This document shows, in pieces, positions 27,371-34,979 of a stretch of DNA of 64,000 bases. The DNA is from Thiocapsa sp. (GTDB lineage: Bacteria; Pseudomonadota; Gammaproteobacteria; Chromatiales; Chromatiaceae), in contig NZ_CP073760.1 in assembly GCF_018399035.1 (NCBI RefSeq), positions 3,228,001 to 3,292,000 of the forward strand, given 5' to 3'. The position numbers were made by a program, and so were the translations under genes. Under the pieces are notes generated by a model, which saw only the letters and a list, made by a program, of their open reading frames with translations, did no database searches and was not told the DNA's origin. Numbering within the stretch: the stretch's first letter is position 1; each line of letters starts with the position of its first letter.

Positions 27371-27730
27371 ATGAATTCTGTTGGAAACCTTTTCCGGTCA
27401 CATCCCGAGTCGTGGTGGGGCCTTCGTGGCGACCCATTTCTCTGGAAAGACATGTCGCGGGTATTTCGACCCGTCCCTTTACCAGACTCAGCGGATACCC
27501 TAAAGGTCATGCTGGAAGCAGCATTTCTTGCGCTGACTGCGCGCCCAATCAGTACTAGGGACATGTTTTACATTGATCGTTATGCTGAAGGCGGGATGTC
27601 CTCTGGACACGTTGATCCGGAATTTTGGCGAGAAAAAGGTCTTCCGCTAATTCTTGAGCGCTTTATTGCCCAGCAATCGCTTCGAGCGGGACACTCCGCC
27701 GAAAAGTCGGCACCGCGCACCCCAAGTTAA
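27371..27730 (+). CDS. Hypothetical small protein
   Basis: This 119-aa ORF (NSVGNLFRSHPESWWGLRGD, PFLWKDMSRVFRPVPLPDSA, YIDRYAEGGMSSGHVDPEFW) has no membrane segment or signal. ATG 27371 is preferred over the in-frame GTG 27356 because GGAG lies six bases before it. It is flanked on both sides by gene-free gaps, 27079-27370 and 27731-27862, in which nothing else is visible. Small Trp-rich proteins of this style occur as immunity-like cargo, but no partner toxin is seen, so no function is assigned. Confidence 0.6.
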   Translation: MNSVGNLFRSHPESWWGLRGDPFLWKDMSRVFRPVPLPDSADTLKVMLEAAFLALTARPISTRDMFYIDRYAEGGMSSGHVDPEFWREKGLPLILERFIAQQSLRAGHSAEKSAPRTPS

Positions 27731-27862
27731 ACGTTACCTTCACTGGTGACATCCGGCAGCAGTGCACTTACTTGGTAACTGTTCAGGTAGCCAACTGCCT
27801 TACGATACATCCGTATCAGAAATCAGATTGCCCGCCGAAGATGGACAGATTCATGGTGGTAT

Positions 27863-28453
27863 ATGATTTATAGAAGTTCGGTATTGGTGTGCTTGCTGGC
27901 GCTCGCTTCTGGGCCATTGTACGGAGCGATCTATAACGAGTGGATGTGCGAAAGCGGTTCCTGCGGGAGTGGCGGAGACTTAATCGGTGGCCTGGCTGGC
28001 TTGGCATTTCTGATTTGGCTTGTTGGATCCTGGTTTGCTAGTGTGTGCGCCGGAACTAATAAGCTATGGCCTTTTCTCCTTGTATGCGGCAGCATCGCGT
28101 ACTTTGCAATTACAAGCAGTTATCTGATAATTCAAGTTATCGGTTGGATATTCGCCGGCCTAGCGGGCTTCGCGATTTACTACCGTGATAATCTTACCTC
28201 GCAAGCATCGAATCCTCCGCCTCAAGTGGTAGTTAACCCACCGCGCAAAGAGGCTCCCCGGAAGACACCACCCCGCCCGCGCGCCGGCTCCATGCCTTCA
28301 GTTTCATCTGATCATGGTACGAATGGCCCAAGTCGCAAGACTCATTCGGTAACGTGTGCGAGCTGTAAGGCTAACTTTGCAGCGGTATTGGCTCCCTACG
28401 ACACGGTGACCAACTGCCCAAGGTGTTTCTTTCTGAATAAGGTGAAGAAGTAG
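27863..28453 (+). CDS. Membrane protein with C-terminal zinc ribbon
   Basis: The 196-aa protein begins with a hydrophobic segment (residues 5-22), then two or three more membrane spans (about 42-62, 68-85, 88-108), then a Pro/Arg-rich linker and a C-terminal zinc ribbon with CASCKANF and CPRCFFLN. It would sit in the inner membrane with the ribbon in the cytoplasm. The composition is lower in GC than core genes. No family is recognised. It is a monocistronic cargo gene followed by an XRE gene 283 bases later. Confidence 0.6.
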   Translation: MIYRSSVLVCLLALASGPLYGAIYNEWMCESGSCGSGGDLIGGLAGLAFLIWLVGSWFASVCAGTNKLWPFLLVCGSIAYFAITSSYLIIQVIGWIFAGLAGFAIYYRDNLTSQASNPPPQVVVNPPRKEAPRKTPPRPRAGSMPSVSSDHGTNGPSRKTHSVTCASCKANFAAVLAPYDTVTNCPRCFFLNKVKK

Positions 28454-28736
28454 CCTTACTTATCTGAGGTCGACGGTGAGCTGGGCGCGAATGCCGAGGA
28501 AGACCTCTCGTTGCGTCCGGTTCTGGCTCGGCCTAACGGCAATACAGCGGCGGAGACGGCCTCAACGGGAAGTGATGGCGGGACATTACCCGAGCGCGGA
28601 CCTCCCGGACTTAAAGGTTCGCCGGGAGGAGGGCTCAGCAATCGCCGCTACCATCCAGCGAGCGCGAGTCAGTCGGTTCTTTCGATTTCGTCACGAACAC
28701 CAAACTCGGCGAACACACTCCGACAGGCATCCGACC

Positions 28737-28982
28737 ATGGAACAGACCCGCAGTCATGAAATCGGCTCCCGCATTCGCGAAGCTCGCACACGACGCGCAT
28801 GGACTCTCGAAGACCTGTCACGGTTTACAGGCCAAGCCATCTCGCCGTCCCGACTCGCGAACTATGAGAACGGCATCCGTCGTCCCGGCATCGAGGAGGC
28901 GGAGACACTGGCGAACGCCTTCGGTGATGTCTCGGCCGCTTGGCTCTTGACCCTTGACGGGGAGAGAGCGGCTCCTGCCTGA
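28737..28982 (+). CDS. XRE-family HTH transcriptional regulator
   Basis: This 81-aa protein is a single Cro/CI-type helix-turn-helix domain: IGSRIREARTRRAWTLEDLS, then SRLANYENGIRRPGIEEAET and LANAFGDVSAAWLL. Such regulators bind operators as dimers and control nearby genes or the element. ATG 28737 is the only start that gives the canonical domain. Five bases after its stop lies the 16-bp palindrome GATTTGACGTCAAATC, a plausible operator for it. The 280 bases upstream (28454-28736) show no gene. Confidence 0.8.
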   Translation: MEQTRSHEIGSRIREARTRRAWTLEDLSRFTGQAISPSRLANYENGIRRPGIEEAETLANAFGDVSAAWLLTLDGERAAPA

Positions 28983-28986
28983 CGGC

Positions 28987-29002
28987 GATTTGACGTCAAA
29001 TC
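28987..29002. promoter_or_regulatory. GATTTGACGTCAAATC palindrome, copy 2
   Basis: A perfect 16-bp palindrome just after the XRE gene, identical to 32215-32230 and sharing 12 core bases with 14363-14374. It is a candidate regulator binding site; a CRE-like ACGT centre is visible. Confidence 0.5.
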
Positions 29003-29143
29003 GGCTCCGCCGGAGACTTGGGCTCACGGCTCCCGGAGCCGTGCCCTGGACCCCGCCTACGTCGGTGAGTTCCTATTGGGCCCGAGCCGTCAAATCGATC
29101 TACTGTCCGCTGCGCCCCGATCTTACGGGAGGACCCCGCGCGA

Positions 29144-29230
29144 AATCCTGTGCTATAGTCCCGCACACGTCACGGAGGAAGCGCAAGCCATGGACTCAAC
29201 GACACATCAAGCCGAACTGCCTGGAGCGAT
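29144..29230 (+). repeat. Repeated promoter/leader segment, copy A
   Basis: It starts with AATCCTGTGCTATAGT (TGC before TATAGT, an extended -10), then CCGCACACGTCACGGAGGAA. The second half resembles 30938-31000 at DNA and peptide level (AHVTEEAQ and AELPGAILDR here; AHVTEETN and PELEGAIAG there). The first half also matches 16045-16070. It may be a mobile or recombined leader in front of cargo genes. Confidence 0.5.
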
Positions 29231-29342
29231 TCTTGATCGTTCGAGGCGTTCGGCTTTTTGTTGTCCGCTGTATGCGTGCTTGATGTCTAGGTTGATGTTT
29301 GGAAGAAACTTGGTCACCCTTTCTCCCCTTTGGCAAGCGTAA
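29190..29342 (+). CDS. Possible 50-aa leader peptide or decayed ORF
   Basis: ATG 29190 has a good ribosome-binding site (CACGGAGGAAGCGC) and the product begins MDSTTHQAELPGAILDRS. A related peptide without the ATG is encoded at 30938-31000, so the sequence is repeated in the island. The last third looks random, so this may be the 5' end of a gene truncated by rearrangement. It ends 12 bases before the next gene and may serve as its translated leader. Confidence 0.35.
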   Translation: MDSTTHQAELPGAILDRSRRSAFCCPLYACLMSRLMFGRNLVTLSPLWQA

Positions 29343-29354
29343 CCGGAATAGGCA

Positions 29355-30065
29355 ATGCGGCTATTCTCAAATGTTGTACTTGGTTTGGCTATATTTGGTG
29401 CGGTTTTAACTATGATCGCGGCTGCGGTTTCCGCAGTGTTTCGCTTTCTAGTATTACCGATTCTTGGCTTGGTGCTGTTATATTTTCTTTGGCGAGCCGT
29501 TTCCAACTTATTTGGTCCAGCTGTGAATCCAGCGGAGTCGGAGGAAATAGCAAGAGCAGTCCGTGAAGCTCTAAATCGGACTGAGCGAGAGGAAGAGAAC
29601 AAAAGAAAGGAAGCTGAGCGCGAAAAACACAGAGACAGTGACCACCAAGATACGCCTTATACTTACCAAGTCACCGGTAGGCATGCTAATGAAACCCTGG
29701 CTATTCGTTACGGAATTGCGAACCAAGAAAAGAAAGTTGAGGAATACTGGTATCATAAGAAAGGGGGAGAGCTAGCGCGCAATCCGTCCAGGGATAAAGT
29801 TTACTATGTTCCAGCTTCGACCATTCGCTTACAGAAAACGAAAAGAATCCGAGATAGTCAGTATGAAGTTCTCTTGAAAGATTATCGAGATCGAAAGGCG
29901 ATAGCAGTCATCGAGAAGGGGGAGGAGTATGTGAAAACTTTCCTGCCAATGCAAGAGGATTGGTTTAGAAAACATGCGGATTTGGAACTCACACTTAAGG
30001 GAAATGAATCGTTTACACTAAAAGAGCTTGCAAATTTTCATGTTCTAAAAGCAATAGGCGGATGA
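29355..30065 (+). CDS. Membrane-anchored coiled-coil protein, unknown
   Basis: The 236-aa protein has two close hydrophobic spans (about residues 5-25 and 30-50), a highly charged coiled coil (about 62-98: REALNRTEREEENKRKEAER) and a soluble domain (100-236; YTYQVTGRHANETLAIRYGI, KAIAVIEKGEEYVKTFL). It is AT-rich cargo. No enzymatic motif is visible. The layout, membrane anchor plus coiled coil plus small domain, occurs in envelope sensing and in abortive-infection proteins, but that is only a resemblance. Gap 30066-30270 after it holds no gene. Confidence 0.55.
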   Translation: MRLFSNVVLGLAIFGAVLTMIAAAVSAVFRFLVLPILGLVLLYFLWRAVSNLFGPAVNPAESEEIARAVREALNRTEREEENKRKEAEREKHRDSDHQDTPYTYQVTGRHANETLAIRYGIANQEKKVEEYWYHKKGGELARNPSRDKVYYVPASTIRLQKTKRIRDSQYEVLLKDYRDRKAIAVIEKGEEYVKTFLPMQEDWFRKHADLELTLKGNESFTLKELANFHVLKAIGG

Positions 30066-30270
30066 AGGCAATTGTAGTGGACTTCCCAAGTCTATATCTG
30101 GGACGATGCCAGATGTAATGACAGGCAACGAGGGGCCAGGTTTTGTAGGCACTCATTCCCAGGTAACCATTATTACATATTCGCCATAACCTCAGTCGCA
30201 CTGAGCGCCGGATAGTCTGCGCCTGGGTCGTTCGACCGCGTGACTCTTTTTAAACCTAGCCCTAGTTTTT

Positions 30271-30885
30271 ATGATTATTGATATGCGATCAGGCGCTTAC
30301 CCAGGATCATTCATATATGCGGCAGCCTTGATGCTCCTATTCTTGCAATCATGCGCCGCTACCTTGACTACCCCATCATCAACAGCTAGCCGTTCACCAT
30401 CAGTCACTCTCGTTGCCGATGCTGAGTCTAGTCTCCTGCAAGCAGGTTACCCATCCGGCAGCTTCCCAATAACGGCAAAAGGATGCGGCGCTACCGTTCT
30501 CCGAATCACAGGGGAAGACACCGAAATCGCCCTTGCCATCGGCACGACCACAAAACTCGACGCGATCGAATGTTGCCAACGTGACTCCGGAGGTATAACC
30601 ATTCCCAATGGAGGGTTGTTGACAGTGCAGCAGTGCATAGACGCGACTCTTGAAGCGGAGGGCGAAGCAATGCATTCCTCTTCAGCGGATTGTCCAAGGA
30701 AGCGAGTTATGACAAATTGGGGTGGGCCCTTCGTGATGATTAGGCGCTCCAGCGATTCGAATGATCCATGGAAATTCACATGGAAGAATGAATCCACTGG
30801 TGATATTTTGGATGGTAGTAATTCGAGCGGTGCCCTAATCGTAACTCAGACTTTTGAGCTTTTGTGTCCAGCGTTCTCAAGGTAG
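30271..30885 (+). CDS. Putative lipoprotein, unknown
   Basis: This 204-aa protein has an N-terminal hydrophobic signal with the lipobox-like LLFLQSC (Cys about residue 28), indicating export and lipid attachment. The mature part has several cysteines (GCGATV, ECCQRDSG, QQCIDAT, DCPRKR), suggesting disulfides in the periplasm. No family is recognised. An internal ATG at 30283 gives a slightly shorter signal, so the start is not certain. It sits alone among AT-rich cargo genes. Confidence 0.6.
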   Translation: MIIDMRSGAYPGSFIYAAALMLLFLQSCAATLTTPSSTASRSPSVTLVADAESSLLQAGYPSGSFPITAKGCGATVLRITGEDTEIALAIGTTTKLDAIECCQRDSGGITIPNGGLLTVQQCIDATLEAEGEAMHSSSADCPRKRVMTNWGGPFVMIRRSSDSNDPWKFTWKNESTGDILDGSNSSGALIVTQTFELLCPAFSR

Positions 30886-30937
30886 ATAGCAAAAAGGCGC
30901 TAGGCTCATCTTCTGCTAGGGTTGCCCCATGCCGCGC

Positions 30938-31000
30938 CGCGCACGTCACGGAGGAAACGAACGGCATTAAAACAGACCCACCTGAACTGGAGGGAGCGAT
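30938..31000 (+). repeat. Repeated leader segment, copy B (degenerate)
   Basis: It matches 29162-29230: CGCGCACGTCACGGAGGAA, then AACTGGAGGGAGCGATT. The encoded peptide (AHVTEETNG, then PELEGAIAG) aligns with copy A, but no start codon is in place. The remaining gap (30886-31200) carries no gene. Confidence 0.45.
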
Positions 31001-31200
31001 TGCCGGGTTTGTTTTTGTATTTGTTTGCAAGAACTTACGGTTAGGATCCTGGTTAGATGGAAATTGATCTGTCCACTTCCTTAGTTATCCGAAGTGCGCT
31101 ATGAGCGCCTCTTGGACATCAAGGATCACTGCCACGCACACACCGGATAAATGCTTATTCGTTCGGTTTACTCGCAGATTCATCTACAGAGGAGCAAATA

Positions 31201-31878
31201 ATGAATTTGACTGAGTACCAGGCACGTTTTGCGGAGCCGGATAAGCCGCGCTCAAAAGATGATCTGAAGGACGCTGACACACGCGCCGGAAGAGCGCTGG
31301 CCTACGCGCTCGACATCAGAAAATTTGAAATTGAGTTATATTGGAAGCGAGCAACCTATTTTTGGGCGTTCATCGCCGCCGCATTCGCCGGGTATGCCCT
31401 GACCTACAAGGCAGCTAACCCTGAACCGTCGCTCTCCATTCTTTTCTCTGCCCTTGGCCTTGTTTTCTCCTTCACTTGGTATTTGGTGAATCGAGGAAGC
31501 AAGTTTTGGCAAAGCAACTGGGAACGTCATGTTGACATTCTCGAAGACATGACTCTTGGCCCTCTCTACAAGGTAGTAGCAGTCACGTCCGACAATTCGG
31601 CTGGCAATTTCCTTACCTCACCGGCGCAGTTCTCTGTCAGCAAGCTCAACCAAATCTTGAGCGTTTTCGTTGTAGCGGTGTGGCTTCTTCTCTTCGTGGC
31701 CTCACTTCTGCCTGCCCCCGGAGACGTGCCTCCCGACCTTTTCAAGCTCGCAGTATTCGTCCTCGTCGGCGCTTTCCTTTTCCTTCTCTGGCGATTCGGC
31801 AGGTCATCGAGCCAATTTGATAAAGCAGGCCTACATGAGCGTGACCTACATGAGCGCGACCTAAACCATGAAACCTAA
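31201..31878 (+). CDS. Four-TM membrane protein, unknown
   Basis: The 225-aa protein has a soluble N-terminus ending in ALDIRKFEIELYWKRATYFW, two membrane spans (about residues 55-75 and 80-98), a cytoplasmic loop and two more spans (about 155-172 and 180-198). The tail contains a short tandem repeat (LHERDLHERDLNHE). ATG 31201 is preceded by GAGGAGCAAATA, a strong ribosome-binding site. The pattern of two hairpin-like TM pairs is seen in several small phage-defence membrane proteins, but no family name can be supported here. Confidence 0.6.
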   Translation: MNLTEYQARFAEPDKPRSKDDLKDADTRAGRALAYALDIRKFEIELYWKRATYFWAFIAAAFAGYALTYKAANPEPSLSILFSALGLVFSFTWYLVNRGSKFWQSNWERHVDILEDMTLGPLYKVVAVTSDNSAGNFLTSPAQFSVSKLNQILSVFVVAVWLLLFVASLLPAPGDVPPDLFKLAVFVLVGAFLFLLWRFGRSSSQFDKAGLHERDLHERDLNHET

Positions 31879-32372
31879 CGAATAAGGTTAGATCGGCCGA
31901 GCGCAGCGAGCGACGGGCTGACCGTTTGTGGAGCAAGCCCGGTATCGTGGGTGCGGTCCGCCTCGACACACCCCACGGCAAGCGGGGTGGCTTTCAAAAC
32001 CCACCCTCGTCCTCGTCGAAAGTCTCAGAAAAAATCTGGAAATTTTTTATCTTTAACTGAGATCTTTCCTCTTTAGGGTAAGCACTTCCGCTACCCCCAC
32101 TTCAGATCTCAAGAGCCTCTCCGGTCGAGGGGGGGCCCCACTCGACGCCACGCCCCACGCCCCAGCCGCCGACCTCTAGCCTTTTCCTCCTACGTCTCGT
32201 CCCTCCAGTCGGCCGATTTGACGTCAAATCCGCAAGTCTTCAAACGACCTGAAACGTCCAGGCGGGTGCCGCCGCGCGTGTCGTGCGCCCTCGGCCCCGT
32301 CGGCTCTACGTCTGCATTAAGGCCGCTTCGCGGGAGGTGAGTTGTCTTGCTCACACCAAGCGGAGACCCGCC
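31879..32372. other. Intergenic region before the recombination module
   Basis: No gene is supported. It contains a nested AT-rich inverted repeat near 32026-32066 (CTCAG and CTGAG arms enclosing AAAAAAT and ATTTTTT), a C-rich tract, and the 16-bp palindrome at 32215-32230. It probably holds the promoter for the ssb-to-primase module. Confidence 0.4.
32215..32230. promoter_or_regulatory. GATTTGACGTCAAATC palindrome, copy 3
   Basis: A perfect palindrome identical to 28987-29002. It lies upstream of the recombination gene cluster, a natural place for an operator that represses the module. Confidence 0.5.
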
Positions 32373-32508
32373 ATGCCCGACGACGACCAACGCAACACCC
32401 GCACCCTCTGTGCGCGCTTCACCGTCCAGCGCTTTCTCGGCCTCACCCCCGAGCTACGTCGTCTTCCTCGACGGCCGGCTCATGGACCACCGAGGGGCGT
32501 GCCGATGA
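32373..32508 (+). pseudogene. Possible frameshifted small ORF before ssb
   Basis: From ATG 32373 (after CGGAGACCCGCC) one frame reads protein-like (NTRTLCARFTVQRFLGLTPE) up to the CCCCC run at 32446-32450. The next frame then reads [18 protein letters not shown] and stops at 32506-32508, overlapping the next ATG. A one-base change in the C run would join them into a 44-residue product. It could be decay or a sequencing error; the call is tentative. Confidence 0.3.
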
Positions 32509-32669
32509 ACGCGCCTTTTAGCCCCGAACGCCGCATCAACGACGACGCACTCAACGACCGACATCTTGCGGCCTTGAGCACCGTCTCGTGGTTCATGGGC
32601 CCCCGCTTCTTCGACTACGCCGAGTTCCTCTACGGCCGGCTGGTCAGCGGCTGGACCGTTCCCTTCTAA
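32505..32669 (+). CDS. Small hypothetical protein
   Basis: This 54-aa ORF ([20 protein letters not shown], then [20 protein letters not shown]) starts at an ATG overlapping the stop of the preceding small frame and ends 25 bases before ssb. Tight spacing and an orderly amphipathic sequence support it as a real member of the recombination operon. The frame extends back to 32373, so a longer product is possible. No function can be assigned. Confidence 0.45.
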   Translation: MNAPFSPERRINDDALNDRHLAALSTVSWFMGPRFFDYAEFLYGRLVSGWTVPF

Positions 32670-32694
32670 CTCACCCATCCTTCAGGAGAATCCC

Positions 32695-33162
32695 ATGTCA
32701 AACGGCATCAACAAGGCCATTTTGATCGGCAATCTGGGCGCCGATCCAGAAGTGCGCACGCTCCCCAGCGGGGATGCGGTCGCCAACATCAGCCTTGCGA
32801 CCAGCGAAAGCTGGACCGACCGCACGACCGGCGAGCTGCACGAGCGTACCGATTGGCACCGCATCGCGCTGTTCGGCAAGGTCGCCGAGATCGCGGGCGA
32901 GTACCTGCACAAGGGCTCGCGCGTCTACGTCGAAGGCAAGCTGCGCACGCGCAAGTGGACGACCGCCGAAGGCCACGAGCGCTACACCACCGAGGTCATC
33001 GTCGACGCACGCGGCTCCATGCAGATGCTCGACGGTCGCGCGGTGCAGGAGCCCGCACCGGAACCCAAGCCCGAGCCGCCAAAGCCGGTCCGTAAGGCGC
33101 GTAAGCCGAAGGCACGGCCCGAGCCGGCGCTGGCCGAGGGCGATGACGACATTCCGTTCTGA
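32695..33162 (+). CDS. ssb: Single-stranded DNA-binding protein
   Basis: This 155-aa SSB has the OB fold (about 1-108: [60 protein letters not shown]), a Pro/Lys/Glu-rich linker and the acidic tail DDDIPF that recruits partner proteins. It coats single strands and would support Bet annealing and island replication. ATG 32695 follows TTCAGGAGAATCCC. It is the first clear gene of the recombination module and is probably an element-encoded paralogue of the chromosomal ssb. Its last six bases are the start of a 70-bp repeat. Confidence 0.95.
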   Translation: MSNGINKAILIGNLGADPEVRTLPSGDAVANISLATSESWTDRTTGELHERTDWHRIALFGKVAEIAGEYLHKGSRVYVEGKLRTRKWTTAEGHERYTTEVIVDARGSMQMLDGRAVQEPAPEPKPEPPKPVRKARKPKARPEPALAEGDDDIPF

Positions 33163-33298
33163 GAATGGGGGGTTTGGGGGTTTCCGGGGGTTATTTCCTG
33201 CTCACTGAAAATTGCTGTGAGCAGGTTCTGAGAATGGGGGGTTTGGGGGTTTCAGGGGGTTAATTCCTGCTCACTGAAAATCTATGTCGGTGAGCAGG
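33157..33298 (+). repeat. Two tandem copies of a G-rich hairpin repeat
   Basis: Copy 1 is 33157-33225 and copy 2 is 33226-33298. Each runs TTCTGAGAATGGGGGG, TTTGGGGGTTTC, a G5 run, then CCTGCTCAC and GTGAGCAGG, which form a 9-bp hairpin. The ssb stop codon lies in copy 1. The G-runs could form quadruplex or triplex structure on the plus strand. C-rich counterparts occur at 33729-33860 beyond the SEC-C gene. Confidence 0.75.
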
Positions 33299-33375
33299 TT
33301 CTCTTCAATCCCAGCCTCTCAGGTCACCGATGCTGTGTTCTCGGCTCCAGGCTCTGAGTAACGGCATGAAGATTT

Positions 33376-33651
33376 TTATGCGACGAGCGTTGAGCTTGCG
33401 ACACAGCACTTCTTGTACTTCTTTCCACTTCCACAAGGACAAGGATCATTGCGTCCGACTTTATCGGTATGAACTGGCTTGATTGGATTCAGCATGCGCT
33501 CTAAGTCCGAAAGATCTTCGGGCTGATCACGCTCGAACCCAATGATGTAATGCCATCCATGTTCTGCGCAGATCTCTGCCACGTACTGCGCTCTCTCATC
33601 GCTGTGAACCCGACAAATAATCGGGCGTTTCTCTGTGCCTAACTTCGCCAT
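33376..33651 (-). CDS. SEC-C/SWIM metal-binding motif protein (PBPRA1643 type)
   Basis: This 91-aa minus-strand protein ends with the SEC-C zinc motif [18 protein letters not shown] (about residues 66-83), the same Cys-rich tail as in SecA. The N-terminal part ([40 protein letters not shown]) matches the small PBPRA1643-like family. The tail binds zinc and may contact ribosomes or nucleic acid. It is the only reversed gene in the right-hand module and is bracketed by G-rich and C-rich repeats, as if inserted as a cassette. Confidence 0.85.
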   Translation of the reverse strand: MAKLGTEKRPIICRVHSDERAQYVAEICAEHGWHYIIGFERDQPEDLSDLERMLNPIKPVHTDKVGRNDPCPCGSGKKYKKCCVASSTLVA

Positions 33652-33728
33652 TTAAGCCTCAAGGATCTTCGTCCTAAGTTCAAGTGCACGGATCCCCGGC
33701 ATCCAGCCATCGACCACCACGCGCTACG

Positions 33729-33860
33729 CGATTTCCCATGGACGGGAAATAACCCCCAAAAACCCCCTAACCCCCCCGGCATCATCTTGCTGGCTGCAAC
33801 CGCACGCTAAGCGATTTTCCATGGACCGAAAACAACCCCCAGAAACCCCCTAACCCCCTG
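33729..33860 (+). repeat. Two C-rich repeats, inverted counterpart of the G-rich pair
   Basis: GCGATTTCCCATGGACGGGA starts copy 1 (33729-33777) and GCGATTTTCCATGGACCGAA starts copy 2 (33811-33860). Each is followed by AACCCCC, AAACCCCCTAACCCCC-type runs. The C-runs are the complement of the G-runs at 33157-33298, so the SEC-C gene is flanked by inverted repeats. The rest of 33652-33972 holds no gene. Confidence 0.7.
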
Positions 33861-33972
33861 TATCCAGCCAGCTTCATCGACATCCGAGCTGAACAGGTCG
33901 CCCCAAGGCGCCTGCGCACAAACGGCTGTCGCTGGCTCTCCATTCATCGATTCGCCGACCCGGAGCATCATC

Positions 33973-34905
33973 ATGGCAACCAAACCCCGCACGCAACCGA
34001 AACCCGCAGTCCCGCAACCCTCCGCACGCTTGGCCATCTCCGATGCCGTGCTCGCCGAGCTCAACCTCGACCACGGCACCTGGCGCGTGCTCACCGAGAG
34101 CATCTTCCCGAGTGCGAAGACCGCCGAAGGCATCCTGCTGGCGGTCCGCTACTGCCAAGCCCGTGGGCTGGATGTGCTTAAACGCCCGGTGCATGTGGTT
34201 CCGATGTACAGCCGTGCACTCGGTCACGAGGTGGAAACCGTCTGGCCCGGCATCAACGAGGTCCAGATCACGGCGGCACGTACCGGGCAGTATGCCGGCA
34301 TCGACCCGGCCCGCTTCGGCCCCGAGACCACGCGGGTCTTTCAGGGACGCGCCAAGACCGAGAACGGCTGGCAGGACGCCCGCATCGAGCTGACCTATCC
34401 CGCATGGGCCGAGGTCACGGTCTACCGTCTGGTCAACGGCGTGCGCTGCGCCTTCACCGAAACGGTCTTCTGGGAGGAGACCTACGCGCGCATGGCCGGG
34501 GGCGAGGTACCGACCGCCATGTGGATCAAGCGGCCGCGCGGGCAACTGCTGAAATGCGCCAAGGCCGCCAGCCTCAGAGCCGCGTTCCCGGAGGAGGCGA
34601 GCTACACGGCCGAGGAGATGGCCGGCAAGACCATCGAGCCCGATGACGTCGTTGCGGTTCGAGAGAGCGTGCCGGACGTCCCGGCCGCCGAGCCCGAGCC
34701 GGAACCCGAACCGGCACCGCCGACGGCGCTGGATGCCGCCTTTAAGCAGAAGCTCGCCAAGCTCATCGAACGGGCCGCAGGAGCGAATGCCTGGGCGCAG
34801 GCCGAGGACTACCTGCACGAGCGCTTCACCGGCGAACAGCTCGGCTTCGCGCTCGACGAGCTGGGCAAGGCCGCCGCCGCGTCCGTTCAGGCACAGGCCG
34901 CTTAA
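33973..34905 (+). CDS. bet: Phage recombination protein Bet (RecT family annealase)
   Basis: This 310-aa single-strand annealing protein belongs to the RecT/Bet family. Typical segments are GILLAVRYCQARGLDVLKRP (about 53-72), VHVVPMYSRALGHEVETVWP (about 73-92), ITAARTGQYAGID and MWIKRPRGQLLKCAKAASLR. With the exonuclease encoded next it forms a lambda Red-like pair for RecA-independent recombination. The C-terminus after residue 235 is a Pro/Glu linker plus a helical tail. The ATG at 33973 follows CGGAGCATCATC. The ssb-bet-exo order is shared with SXT/R391-type elements. Confidence 0.93.
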   Translation: MATKPRTQPKPAVPQPSARLAISDAVLAELNLDHGTWRVLTESIFPSAKTAEGILLAVRYCQARGLDVLKRPVHVVPMYSRALGHEVETVWPGINEVQITAARTGQYAGIDPARFGPETTRVFQGRAKTENGWQDARIELTYPAWAEVTVYRLVNGVRCAFTETVFWEETYARMAGGEVPTAMWIKRPRGQLLKCAKAASLRAAFPEEASYTAEEMAGKTIEPDDVVAVRESVPDVPAAEPEPEPEPAPPTALDAAFKQKLAKLIERAAGANAWAQAEDYLHERFTGEQLGFALDELGKAAAASVQAQAA

Positions 34906-34979
34906 CCGCCATCACACCAACCCGAAGGGGCAGGGCTGCCCCGACGGGCAACCGTGCCCCCTCGATTCAGGAGCACGGC
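34906..34979 (+). promoter_or_regulatory. Structured leader before exo
   Basis: A 74-nt gap beginning CCGCCATCACACCAACCC. Hairpin 1 is GGGGCA/TGCCCC (34927-34942) and hairpin 2 is GGGCA-ACCG-TGCCC (34946-34959), followed by CAGGAG and ATG. The same two-hairpin plan occurs before the AAA ATPase and radC genes. Confidence 0.65.

Noticed and set aside
33157..33298. CRISPR or tandem-gene duplication
   Set aside because: Only two 70-bp copies back to back without spacers; the hairpin and G-runs explain them.
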